Assembly (NCBI RefSeq): GCF_025869345.1
Contig: NZ_JAOZVW010000146.1
Span: 62,001 to 126,000, forward strand
Reading direction: 5' to 3'
From: Sphingopyxis sp.
Lineage (GTDB): Bacteria; Pseudomonadota; Alphaproteobacteria; Sphingomonadales; Sphingomonadaceae
Length of the DNA: 64,000 bases
Within the stretch, counting starts at the first letter, position 1. Each line of letters opens with the position of its first letter. Below are positions 1 to 8,483 of the stretch, in pieces. Under the pieces are notes generated by a model, which worked only from the letters and a program-made list of their open reading frames with translations, did no database searches and had not been told where the DNA came from. A program made the translations under genes and the position numbers.

Positions 1-183
1 AATGCCCAGTTGCAGCTCAACGGCGCCGACGACAAATGGTATGTGAAGGGCTTCATCCAGAACCTGTTCAATTCGAGCAGCGTCACCGGCCTCTACATCA
101 CCGACCAGTCGTCGGGTAACTACACCAATATCTTCACGCTCGAACCGCGCCGCTATGGCATCGCGGCCGGGATGAAGTTCTAA
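1..183 (+). CDS. TonB-dependent receptor, C-terminal fragment (cut by window edge)
   Basis: The reading frame is open from the first base to a TAA at 181-183, giving the last 60 residues of a larger protein. It has alternating beta-strand pattern and ends in RRYGIAAGMKF. A terminal aromatic residue preceded by a basic, glycine-rich strand is the usual last beta-strand of an outer-membrane TonB-dependent receptor, recognised by the BAM machinery. The stretch with FIQNLFNSSS resembles the 'V-x-N-L-F-(D/N)' motif near the end of such barrels. The substrate cannot be judged from this fragment. A strong terminator follows. Confidence 0.75.
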   Translation, partial: NAQLQLNGADDKWYVKGFIQNLFNSSSVTGLYITDQSSGNYTNIFTLEPRRYGIAAGMKF

Positions 184-216
184 ATCCGGGCGGCGGCAAC
201 GCCGAAGCGCCCAAAG

Positions 217-256
217 AAAGGCCCCGGCCTCTCCATCGAGAGGCCGGGGCTTTTTC
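217..256. terminator. Bidirectional intrinsic terminator between two convergent TBDR genes
   Basis: Perfect 12-bp stem (221-232 with 239-250) and a 6-nt loop, with A-rich sequence on the left and a T-run (251-255) on the right. Read on either strand it gives a GC-rich hairpin followed by U-rich RNA. It therefore fits termination of both the plus-strand TBDR ending at 183 and the minus-strand TBDR ending at 305. Confidence 0.85.
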
Positions 257-304
257 TTGTCCGCTGGGAACGGGCGGGACGGCGAACCGCCCCGCGGCCG
301 CTCG

Positions 305-2896
305 TCAGAATTTGAAGCGGCCGGTCACGCCATAGGTGCGCGGCTGGCTGGGGTAGCCCGACACGCTGCCCGACTGGGCGACGGCGTTGAACACCGTCGT
401 CAGATATTGCGCGTTGGTGAGGTTGCGGCCCCACACGCCAAGCTCGAACCCGTTGGTCAGCGCAACGGTGAACGACGCGTTGAGCTGGTTCACCTCGCGC
501 TTCAGATTCTGCGCGACCGTCGCCGGAAGGCCGAGCAGGCCGTCGACGATCTGGGTCGGGCTTTCATACTGATAGTCGATGTGCGCGATCGCCTTCGTCC
601 CGCCCGCGAATTCGTGGGTGTAGGTGCCGCCCATCGACACCGACAGGTCGGGGATGCCCGCGGGCTTCAGGCCCGACAGGTCGCCGAACGCCGACGCGAC
701 GAAACTGTCGTATTTGGGGTCGAGCCAGGTGACCGCCAGGTTCAGGTTCAGGCCCCGCACCGGCCGCACCGACCCGTCGAACTCGAGGCCCCAGGTCGAC
801 TGCTTGCCCGCATTGGCGAGCGCGAAGCCGGTGCCGGTGAAGACGTTCGACTGGAAGCCCTTGATCGACTGCTTGAACACCGCAAGGTTCAGCGAGGCGA
901 CCGACCACTGTGCCTTCAGCCCGGCCTCATAGACCGACGATTCTTCCGGCGCCGCAAAGCGTGTGCCCGACACGAGGTTCGGCGTGCCGAGACCACCCGA
1001 AATGATCGCCGGCAAATCGCTGGCGAGCGGACGGCTGTCGCGCGACAGGTTGACCGAGCTCGCCTTGAAGCCGGTCGCATAGGTCGCATAGACGTTGAGC
1101 GTATCGGTCACCTTATAGGCGAGGCGCGCGCTGTAGCTGAAGTCGCCGTCGTTGGTCCGGCCCGGCTCGACGCTGTTCGGAACGTCGAGGAAGGGCGGCA
1201 GGAACTGGAATGCCTTCAGCGGATTGAGCGGGTTCGCCGCCGGGTTGTTCTGGTTGGCGTTCGCGATGGCCTGGAACTGCGCGAAGGTCGCCGCGGTTGC
1301 CGGGTTGGTCGCAAATGCCAGAACGGCCGCCGGATCGTTCGGATTGACACCCGCCTGCTGCAGCGCGCCGCCGAGTATCAACTGGTTGCGGAACGGCGCA
1401 TAGGCCGGGGCATCGAGGTCGATACCCGAGAAGACGTCGGTGCTCGTCACGTCGGTCGAGAAACGCTTCTTGTCCTTGGTGTAGTTGCCGCCAAGGGTCA
1501 GCGTCAGGCGATCGGTGATCTCGAAATCGAGCGTACCGAAGATCGACCAGGCGGTGTTCTTCATGCGATAATATTCGTCCATGCCGTCACCCGCATGGAA
1601 GAAGGAGCCGCTCGGTGCACCGAGCGCGGCTTCGAGCACTGGAACGCTCAACGCACCGCCGCTCGCCGCCTGAATCAACGCATTGCCATAGGCGCGGAAG
1701 TCGTCGCCGAAATAGATCTGGCTGTGCTGCTTGATCTTCTCGTTGAAATAATAGCCGCCGACGAGGAAATTGATCGGGCCGTCGAAATCCGACGCCAGAC
1801 GCAGTTCCTGGGTGAAGGTGTTGATCGCGGTATCGTCCGACTTCTGCCCGATCAGGTCGGCGCTGGTGAAGTCCGAATCCTGGTTGGTGTCGGCGCGAAC
1901 CTGGCGATAGGCGGTGATCGAGGTCAGCGCCATATTGCCGAGATCATAGTCGATCTGGCCCGAGCCGCCGTAATTCTTGATCACGTTCGACGACAGGAAA
2001 TTATTGTAGACGCGGTAGGAGAAGGGATTTTCCGCATCGACGCTGGTGCCGCCCGCAAGGAAGTCGGTGATCGGCACGGTCGGACCGGCGATGACGTTGC
2101 CGGCGATGCAGCAATTCTCGTCGATCTTGTCATAGTCGCCGATCAGGCGGATCGACAGCGCGTCGGTCGGTTCGAACAGCAACTGGCCGCGCACGCCCCA
2201 GCGGTTGCGGTCGTTGACGTCGGTGTCGAGGTTCAGGTCCTTCGCATAACCGTCGCGGCGGTTGAAATTGGCGCCGAGCGAGAAGGCGATGGTGTCGCTG
2301 ATCGGGCCGGTGATGTCGCCCTTGAGGACGATGGCGTCATAATTGCCATAGCTCGCCTCGACCGAGCCGCCGAATGTATATTGCGGCTTTTGCGTGACGA
2401 TGCTGATGACGCCCGCCGAGGCATTCTTGCCGAACAGGGTCGACTGCGGACCGCGCAGCACCTCGATACGCTCGACATTGGGCAGGTCGCCGATCTGGGC
2501 GGCCGAGCGCGAGCGATAGACGCCGTCGATGAAGACGCCGACCGACGGTTCGATGCCGGGGTTGTTCGCGCCGTTGCCGAAACCGCGGATGATGAAATTG
2601 GTGTTCGCGCTCGACTGAAGCTGCGAAACGCGCAGGCTCGGCACCGCCGACTGCAGGTCGATAAGGTCGCGGATCTGCGCGTTCTGGATGTCGGCGGCCG
2701 AGGTCACCGAAACCGCGATCGGCGTGTCCTGCAACGTCTGCGACCGCTTCGACGCGGTGACGATGATGTCGTTGCCATAGTCGGTGACGTCCGACGTCGC
2801 GGCCGCATCGTCGGCAGGGGCTTCCTGAGCAAAGGCGAAAGCGGGGGTGGCGGCGCACAGCATGGTGGCGCCCAACAGAATGTTGCGCAAAGTCAT
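305..2896 (-). CDS. TonB-dependent receptor (863 aa)
   Basis: Outer-membrane active transporter driven by TonB-ExbBD. The N-terminus is a Sec signal peptide with a likely cut after AFA or FAQ near residue 22-24. A TonB-box-like DIIVTASKR follows at about residues 43-51, then the plug domain (DTPIAVSVTS, RGFGNGANNPGIEPSVGVFIDGVY, RIEVLRGPQSTLFGKNAS) and a long beta-barrel ending in GRFKF. The RBS GGAGAGAG lies just upstream of the ATG. It stands alone in its transcription unit, behind a leader that can form a hairpin. The plug sequence is typical of the large sphingomonad receptor family for small aromatic or terpenoid compounds, but no substrate can be assigned. Confidence 0.93.
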   Translation of the reverse strand: MTLRNILLGATMLCAATPAFAFAQEAPADDAAATSDVTDYGNDIIVTASKRSQTLQDTPIAVSVTSAADIQNAQIRDLIDLQSAVPSLRVSQLQSSANTNFIIRGFGNGANNPGIEPSVGVFIDGVYRSRSAAQIGDLPNVERIEVLRGPQSTLFGKNASAGVISIVTQKPQYTFGGSVEASYGNYDAIVLKGDITGPISDTIAFSLGANFNRRDGYAKDLNLDTDVNDRNRWGVRGQLLFEPTDALSIRLIGDYDKIDENCCIAGNVIAGPTVPITDFLAGGTSVDAENPFSYRVYNNFLSSNVIKNYGGSGQIDYDLGNMALTSITAYRQVRADTNQDSDFTSADLIGQKSDDTAINTFTQELRLASDFDGPINFLVGGYYFNEKIKQHSQIYFGDDFRAYGNALIQAASGGALSVPVLEAALGAPSGSFFHAGDGMDEYYRMKNTAWSIFGTLDFEITDRLTLTLGGNYTKDKKRFSTDVTSTDVFSGIDLDAPAYAPFRNQLILGGALQQAGVNPNDPAAVLAFATNPATAATFAQFQAIANANQNNPAANPLNPLKAFQFLPPFLDVPNSVEPGRTNDGDFSYSARLAYKVTDTLNVYATYATGFKASSVNLSRDSRPLASDLPAIISGGLGTPNLVSGTRFAAPEESSVYEAGLKAQWSVASLNLAVFKQSIKGFQSNVFTGTGFALANAGKQSTWGLEFDGSVRPVRGLNLNLAVTWLDPKYDSFVASAFGDLSGLKPAGIPDLSVSMGGTYTHEFAGGTKAIAHIDYQYESPTQIVDGLLGLPATVAQNLKREVNQLNASFTVALTNGFELGVWGRNLTNAQYLTTVFNAVAQSGSVSGYPSQPRTYGVTGRFKF

Positions 2897-2912
2897 GGTG
2901 TCTCTCTCCAGA

Positions 2913-2963
2913 CCACCGGAGCGCGGCCCATCGGGGCCTGTGGAGGGGGAGATGCTCCGGCGG
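2913..2963 (-). promoter_or_regulatory. Candidate structured 5' leader upstream of the TBDR
   Basis: On the minus strand, arms at 2954-2963 and 2913-2922 pair over ten bases with one G-U. They enclose an inner hairpin with 5-bp arms at 25-29 and 34-38 past 2900 (GGCCC/GGGCC, 4-nt loop). The structure ends just before the RBS of the TBDR starting at 2896. Nothing else is seen in the 284-bp gap between the two genes. It could be a leader controlling translation, or chance in GC-rich DNA. Confidence 0.3.
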
Positions 2964-3180
2964 TGACCGTGGCTGTAAGGCTCCGCCGCGCCGCGTCAAC
3001 GCACAGGACCGGAACAGGCCTATTTTGCGGGCATTCGTGACTTAAAAGCAACAGTTTACGCTACGGCGAAGCGCACCGGCTCCGTCGGCGCGCAGGTTCG
3101 GCGGAGCGGCGGCGGCAACGCATGACAGGCCCGCCGCAGAAGGTCATGCATCCCAAATGCGTCCGGCGCGTTGATAGGGC

Positions 3181-3786
3181 ATGGCGACCGTCCCCGAAGC
3201 CACGCCGCAGGAGCGGCTGCTGCGCTATAACGATGGCGCGGTGCTGTTGCATTGGCTGACGGCGCTGATCGTGGTCGCGCAGGTCATCGTCGGTTTCACC
3301 TTTGCCAGCATGGAACGCGGCGCGGCGCGCGGCGACCTTTTCACCGTCCACAAGACGATCGGCGCGACGATCCTGGTCCTCGCGCTCGTGCGGCTCGGCT
3401 GGCGCCTTGCCCATCCGCCGCCGCCTTTCCCGACCGAATTGCCGCGCTGGGAACGCATCGCGAGCGTCTGGACGCATCGGGCTTTCTATGTCCTGCTCAT
3501 TCTGCTTCCGCTGACCGGGCTGATGGCGGTGTCGGGGGGCGCGAGCGCCGAGGGCAAGACCAGCACCGCTTTGCTCGGCGGCATTCCCCTGCCGCTGATC
3601 CCCGGCGTATCGGACGATGCCGGCGAAGCGATCGGCGGCATCCACGAACTGCTGGTGTTCGTGACGCTGGCGCTTCTCGTGCTGCATATCGCCGCGGCGC
3701 TCAAGCATCAGATCCTGCGCCAGCGCGCCGCCGGACGGATGCCTCCTTTTCGGGCTCCGGGCGAACGCCCCCTCCCCGGCCCCTGA
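3181..3786 (+). CDS. Cytochrome b561 family protein (201 aa)
   Basis: Inner-membrane di-heme b-type cytochrome that passes electrons between quinol and a periplasmic or respiratory partner. About four hydrophobic helices are visible. Candidate heme histidines lie in LLHWLTAL near residue 23, FTVHKTIG near 57, GGIHELLVF near 161 and LHIAAALKHQ near 172-178, as in the bacterial CybB family. The length is normal for the family. It is monocistronic, divergent from the TBDR at 305-2896 and convergent with the acyl-CoA ligase. The physiological partner is not shown. It might serve electron transfer linked to the amine dehydrogenase operon next door, but that is a guess. Confidence 0.85.
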   Translation: MATVPEATPQERLLRYNDGAVLLHWLTALIVVAQVIVGFTFASMERGAARGDLFTVHKTIGATILVLALVRLGWRLAHPPPPFPTELPRWERIASVWTHRAFYVLLILLPLTGLMAVSGGASAEGKTSTALLGGIPLPLIPGVSDDAGEAIGGIHELLVFVTLALLVLHIAAALKHQILRQRAAGRMPPFRAPGERPLPGP

Positions 3787-3826
3787 CTCCCGCGATCGTC
3801 TCGCACCTCGGGGCGCGCGGGCGTTG

Positions 3827-5476
3827 CTATCCCTTCAGCAGTTCCAGCGTGCGCTCGCGCATCGCGAATTTCTGCACCTTTCCGGTCACCGTCATCGGAA
3901 AGCCGTCGACGAAGAGGATGTGGCGCGGAATCTTGAAATGCGCGATGCGGCCCCGGCAATAGGCGCGCACGGCATCCTCGGTCATCGCCGCGCCTTCGCG
4001 CAGCAGGATCCAGACGCACAATTCCTCGCCATATTTCCGGTCGGGAATGCCGACGCCCTGAACGTCGAGGATGTCGGGATGGGTGAGAAGATATTCCTCG
4101 ACCTCGCGCGGATAGATATTTTCGCCGCCGCGGATCACCATGTCCTTGATGCGCCCGACGATCCGGCAATAGCCCGCCTCGTCGATGGTCGCGAGGTCGC
4201 CGGTGTGCATCCAGCCCTCGGCGTCGATCGCCTCGGCGGTTCGCTCGGCGTCGTCCCAATAGCCGAGCATCACCGAATAGCCGCGCGTGCAAAGCTCGCC
4301 CGTCTGTCCGCGCGGCACGACCTCGCCCGCAAGGTCGATCAGCTTGACCTCGAGGTGCGGCTGGACGCGCCCGACCGTCGATACGCGAAGGTCGAGCGGA
4401 TCGCCCGGATCGCTCTGGAAACTGACCGGGCTGGTTTCGGTCATGCCATAGGCGATGGTGACCTCTGCCATATGCATCCGGTCGATCACCTCGCGCATCA
4501 CCGCCATCGGGCACGGCGATCCCGCCATGATCCCGGTGCGCAGCGACGACAGGTCGAACCGGTCGAAATCGGGATGGTTCAGCGCCGCGATGAACATCGT
4601 CGGCACGCCGTAGAGCGCGGTGCAGCGCTCGGCCTCGACGGTTTCGAGAACTGCCTGCGGATCGAAGGCCTCGGCCGGATAGACGATCGTCGCGCCGTGG
4701 ACGACGCAGGCGAGGTTGCCCATCACCATGCCGAAACAATGATAGAGCGGCACCGGGATGCACAGCCGGTCGGCGGCGGTCAGCCCGATCCGCGCGCCGA
4801 CGAAGGCCCCGTTGTTGAGGATATTGCGGTGCGACAGCGTCGCGCCCTTCGGAAAGCCGGTGGTGCCGCTGGTAAACTGGATATTGACCGGGCCGTCGGG
4901 ATCGATCGCGATATCCGCGAGCGCGCCGGTGGCGTCGCTGGCGAGCTCCGCGAACGGCAGGCAACCGGCGTGGGGCGCGTCGCCGAGCACGACGACGAGC
5001 CGCAGGTCGGGAAGGCGCGCGGCCCGCAGTTGGCCGGGCGCTGCGGTCGCCAGTTCGGGCGCCAGTTCGCCGAGCATCGCGACATAATCGCTGCTCTTGT
5101 GCGACGGCGCAAAGATCAGCGCGGCGCAGCCGACCTTGTTCAGCGCATAGTCGAGTTCGGCGACGCGATAGGCGGGGTTGATGTTGACGAGGATCAGCCC
5201 CGCCTTCGCGGTCGCAAACTGGACGATCGCCCATTCGGCGCAATTGGGCGCCCAGATGCCGACGCGATCGCCCGGCTTCAGCCTGCGTTCGAGCAGCCCC
5301 GCCGCGACCGCATCGACTCGTGCCTTGAGCGCACGCCACGTCCAGCGCACGCCTTGATGCCGGACGACCAGCGCCTCGCCCTCGGGATCGCGAAGCACGG
5401 CCCGGTCGAAGCAATCGCCGATCGTCCCATCGAGGAGCGGCGGGCTGTCGTCGCCGCGAACGAAGCTGGCGGTCAT
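3827..5476 (-). CDS. AMP-dependent acyl-CoA ligase 1 (549 aa)
   Basis: Adenylate-forming enzyme activating a carboxylic acid to its CoA thioester at the cost of ATP to AMP. Core motifs are present: the P-loop-like [11 protein letters not shown] (residues 201-211), [43 protein letters not shown], and the C-terminal catalytic lysine in TVTGKVQKF. Its start overlaps the stop of ligase 2 by ATGA (5473-5476), so it is the last gene of the long minus-strand mau operon. It belongs to the FadD/medium-chain group of acyl-CoA synthetases. The substrate is presumably the acid made by the aldehyde dehydrogenase, by inference from operon context. Confidence 0.9.
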   Translation of the reverse strand: MTASFVRGDDSPPLLDGTIGDCFDRAVLRDPEGEALVVRHQGVRWTWRALKARVDAVAAGLLERRLKPGDRVGIWAPNCAEWAIVQFATAKAGLILVNINPAYRVAELDYALNKVGCAALIFAPSHKSSDYVAMLGELAPELATAAPGQLRAARLPDLRLVVVLGDAPHAGCLPFAELASDATGALADIAIDPDGPVNIQFTSGTTGFPKGATLSHRNILNNGAFVGARIGLTAADRLCIPVPLYHCFGMVMGNLACVVHGATIVYPAEAFDPQAVLETVEAERCTALYGVPTMFIAALNHPDFDRFDLSSLRTGIMAGSPCPMAVMREVIDRMHMAEVTIAYGMTETSPVSFQSDPGDPLDLRVSTVGRVQPHLEVKLIDLAGEVVPRGQTGELCTRGYSVMLGYWDDAERTAEAIDAEGWMHTGDLATIDEAGYCRIVGRIKDMVIRGGENIYPREVEEYLLTHPDILDVQGVGIPDRKYGEELCVWILLREGAAMTEDAVRAYCRGRIAHFKIPRHILFVDGFPMTVTGKVQKFAMRERTLELLKG

Positions 5477-7065
5477 GCGTCCGCTTTCCCGAACTCGGCA
5501 TCGCGCAATTCCTTGCGCCTGATCTTGCCGCTCACCGTCTTGGGCAGGCTGTCCACGAATTCGATGCGGCGCGGATATTTATAGGGCGCCGTCGTCCGCT
5601 TCACATGATCCTGCAACGCCGTGACGAGCGCGTCGGACGGGTGGTGGCCCGCGGCGAGGACGACGAAGGCCTTTACCACCTCGCCGCGCGTCGGGTCGGG
5701 GCTGGCGACGACGGCGCTTTCAGCGACCGCTTCATGCTCGAACAACACGCTCTCGACCTCGAACGGCCCGATGCGATAGCCCGAGGAGAGGATGACGTCG
5801 TCGGCGCGGCCGACGAACCAGAAATAGCCGTCGGCATCGACCGTCGCGCGGTCGCCGGTCAGATACCAGCCGTCCCGGAACACGCTCGCGGTGCGGTCCG
5901 CGTCGCCGCGATAGCCGAGGAACAGGCCCGGCGGCCGTCTTTCCCCGACGCGCAGCGCGATGTCGCCCTCCTCGCCCGGCCGCAGAATGTCGCCGTCATG
6001 GCCGATCACCGCCAGATCGATCCCCGGCGTCGGGCGCCCCATCGCGCCCTGCCGCGCCGCGCCGGCACGGTTGCAGCAGAGCAGCACGGTTTCGGTCTGG
6101 CCGTAGCCGTCATGGATATCGAGCCCGGTCGCCTTCTTCCACAGGTCGATGACCTCCGGGTTCAGCGGCTCGCCCGCGCTGACGCAATGGCGAAGATGCG
6201 GGAAGGACCGTCCGTCCAGATCGGCGCGCACGAACATGCGATAGGCGGTCGGCGGCGCGCACAATGTCGTCACCGGATGCGCCTCGAGCAGGTCCATCGC
6301 GGCGACGGGGTCGAAGCCCGGCGCATGGTGGACGAAGATCGCCGCGCCCATCAGCCACGGCGCGAACAGGCTGCTCCACGCCGCCTTCGCCCAGCCGGTG
6401 TCCGACATATTCCAGTGCAGGTCGCCGGGACCGAGGTCGAGCCAGAAGCGGCCGGTGATCTCGTGCGCCAGCGGATAGCCCGCGCCGTGGATCGTCATCT
6501 TGGGCTGGCCAGTGGTGCCGCTGGTGAAATAGCAGAGCGCGGGATCGTCGAACGCGGTGTCGGCGATCTCGGCCAGCGGTTCGGCGGCCGCCTTGACCGC
6601 GCTGTAATCGATCCATCCAGCGCGAGCGCCGCCGATGTGGATCAGCGGGATCGCGGCATCGACGGGGGTTTCGTCGACGCGCGGCGCGACATCGACCCCG
6701 GCGACGATGCAGCGCGCCTCTGCGGCTTCGCAGCGATAGGCGATGTCCTTGGGCGTGAGTTGGACGGTGCCGGGCGAGGCAATCGCGCCGAGCCGCAGGC
6801 AGGCGAGCATCAGTTCCCACCATTCGATCTCGCGCGACATCAGGATCAGCACCGTGTCGCCGCGCCCGACGCCCGCGGCGCTGAGCACCGCGGCGGCGCG
6901 CGCCGCATGGTCCGACAGTTCGGCGAAGCTGCGATCGACGACGGTGCCCGCGCCGTCGGTCCACAGCATCGCGCGATCGCCGGGCCTTTCGCTCGCCAGC
7001 CGGCCGATCGCGTCGCGCGCGAAATTATAGCGCGGCGGCGGATTCCAGTCGAAAGCTTCGTTCAT
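5473..7065 (-). CDS. AMP-dependent acyl-CoA ligase 2, ACSM/acetyl-CoA synthetase-like (530 aa)
   Basis: Second adenylate-forming ligase in the operon, of a different subgroup from its neighbour (medium-chain acyl-CoA or acetyl-CoA synthetase-like). Motifs seen are [64 protein letters not shown] and the C-terminal lysine in [13 protein letters not shown] chose the ATG at 7065 because it overlaps the aldehyde dehydrogenase stop by ATGA (7062-7065). A longer frame upstream, to 7263, lies wholly inside that gene. Two unlike ligases in tandem suggest either two acid products or sequential activation steps. Confidence 0.9.
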   Translation of the reverse strand: MNEAFDWNPPPRYNFARDAIGRLASERPGDRAMLWTDGAGTVVDRSFAELSDHAARAAAVLSAAGVGRGDTVLILMSREIEWWELMLACLRLGAIASPGTVQLTPKDIAYRCEAAEARCIVAGVDVAPRVDETPVDAAIPLIHIGGARAGWIDYSAVKAAAEPLAEIADTAFDDPALCYFTSGTTGQPKMTIHGAGYPLAHEITGRFWLDLGPGDLHWNMSDTGWAKAAWSSLFAPWLMGAAIFVHHAPGFDPVAAMDLLEAHPVTTLCAPPTAYRMFVRADLDGRSFPHLRHCVSAGEPLNPEVIDLWKKATGLDIHDGYGQTETVLLCCNRAGAARQGAMGRPTPGIDLAVIGHDGDILRPGEEGDIALRVGERRPPGLFLGYRGDADRTASVFRDGWYLTGDRATVDADGYFWFVGRADDVILSSGYRIGPFEVESVLFEHEAVAESAVVASPDPTRGEVVKAFVVLAAGHHPSDALVTALQDHVKRTTAPYKYPRRIEFVDSLPKTVSGKIRRKELRDAEFGKADA

Positions 7066-8471
7066 CCGCCGCGCGCCACGTTGATCACCGACAATTGCGT
7101 ATATTCGGCAAGCCCTTCCTCCGCCTGCTCGACCCCCAGGCCGGAGGATTTGACCCCCGCCATCGGAATATGCGGGCCGATGGCGACATGCTGGTTCACC
7201 CACACCGATCCGCTTTCGATCCGCTCCGCGACCGCCAGCGCGCGATCGACGTCGCGCGACCACACCGACGCACCGAGGCCATAGGGCGACGCATTGGCGC
7301 GCGCGACGACATCGTCGACGTCCGAAAAGCGGATCACCGGCAGGATCGGGCCGAATTGTTCCTCGTCGACGATCTGGTCGCCGTCGGTGACGTCGCGGAC
7401 GATCGTCGGGCGCAGGAAATAGCCGGCGCGGTCGATCACCTCGCCGCCCGCGACGATGGTGCCGTCGGCGCGGGCGCGGTCGAGGAAGGCCTTCACCTTC
7501 TCATATTGCGCCTTGTTCTGGATCGGCCCGATCTGCGCGCCCTGCGCCAGTCCGTCGTCGACCACCGCCGCCTCGGCCAGCCGCGCCAGTTCCTCGCACA
7601 TCGCGTCGTAAATGCTGTCGTGGACATAGGCGCGCTTGATCGCGAGGCAGACCTGCCCGCAATTGAGGAAGGCGGCGTTGAAGATGCCCTGCGCGGTGGC
7701 GCGGACGTCGACGTCGTCGAGCACGATGCCGGGGTCGTTGCCGCCGAGTTCGAGGGTCAGCCGCTTGAGCCCGTCGGCGGCGCTCGCCATGATCTTCTTC
7801 CCCGTCGCGGTCGATCCGGTGAAGCCGACCTTGGCGATGCGCGGATCGGCGGTCAGGTATCCGCCGAGGTCATTGGCATCGACGATGATGTTGACCACCC
7901 CCGGCGGGAAGATCTTCTGGCACAGTTCGCCCAGCATCAGCGCGGTCACCGGCGTCGTCGGTGCGGGCTTGAGCACGATCGTGTTGCCCGCGATCACCGC
8001 CGGGCCGATCTTCCAGCAGGCGACGAGCAGCGGGAAGTTCCAGGCGATGATCCCCGCGACGACGCCCAGCGGCTTGCGGCGGATCTGGATCAGCCCGCTC
8101 GCATCGTCCTGGATCGTCCGTTCGGCGATCTCGAGCGTCGCATAATGGCGCAGATAGCCGTCGGTCCAGGCGAGTTCCCCCTGCGCCTCGGCGAGCGGCT
8201 TGCCCTGTTCCTGGGTCAGCGCGCGGGCGAATCTGTCGGCGTTGGCGGCGATCGCGTCGGCCAGTTCGGCGACCTTCGCCTGCCGCTCGGCCAGCGGCAC
8301 CTCGGCCCAGGCGGGAAAGGCCGCCGCCGCCGCCTCGATCGCCTCGTCCGCCTGCCGCTCGGAGGCGCGCGCGACGGTCGCGAACACCTCCTCGGTCGCG
8401 GGGTTGATGACGTCCATTTCTTGGTCGCCGTCGACCAGCCGGCCGCCGATCAGCATCTTATAGTCAGACAT
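7062..8471 (-). CDS. NAD(P)-dependent aldehyde dehydrogenase (469 aa)
   Basis: Oxidises an aldehyde to a carboxylate in the cytoplasm. The family hallmarks are all visible: WNFP (Asn145), GFTGSTATGK for the cofactor (217-225), ELGGNDPGIV with the general-base Glu241, and FLNCGQVC with the nucleophile Cys275. The length is usual for the superfamily. RBS GGAGAGAGG precedes the ATG. It sits 12 bp after the TBDR stop and overlaps the next ligase. In this operon the aldehyde would be the product of the TTQ amine dehydrogenase, for example an arylacetaldehyde; that substrate is inferred. Confidence 0.93.
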   Translation of the reverse strand: MSDYKMLIGGRLVDGDQEMDVINPATEEVFATVARASERQADEAIEAAAAAFPAWAEVPLAERQAKVAELADAIAANADRFARALTQEQGKPLAEAQGELAWTDGYLRHYATLEIAERTIQDDASGLIQIRRKPLGVVAGIIAWNFPLLVACWKIGPAVIAGNTIVLKPAPTTPVTALMLGELCQKIFPPGVVNIIVDANDLGGYLTADPRIAKVGFTGSTATGKKIMASAADGLKRLTLELGGNDPGIVLDDVDVRATAQGIFNAAFLNCGQVCLAIKRAYVHDSIYDAMCEELARLAEAAVVDDGLAQGAQIGPIQNKAQYEKVKAFLDRARADGTIVAGGEVIDRAGYFLRPTIVRDVTDGDQIVDEEQFGPILPVIRFSDVDDVVARANASPYGLGASVWSRDVDRALAVAERIESGSVWVNQHVAIGPHIPMAGVKSSGLGVEQAEEGLAEYTQLSVINVARGG

Positions 8472-8483
8472 GCCTCTCTCCGA

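Noticed and set aside
257-3040. Very long open frame on the plus strand opposite the TBDR, and similar long antisense frames opposite most large genes
   Set aside because: GC-rich codon use keeps the opposite strand open. The products are Arg- and Asp-rich without domains, and the sense frames have signal peptides, RBSs and family motifs.
7066-7263. Extension of ligase 2 to an upstream start at 7263
   Set aside because: The extra 66 codons lie wholly within the aldehyde dehydrogenase gene and read as Arg/Gly-rich out-of-frame sequence; the ATGA overlap at 7062-7065 gives a natural start.
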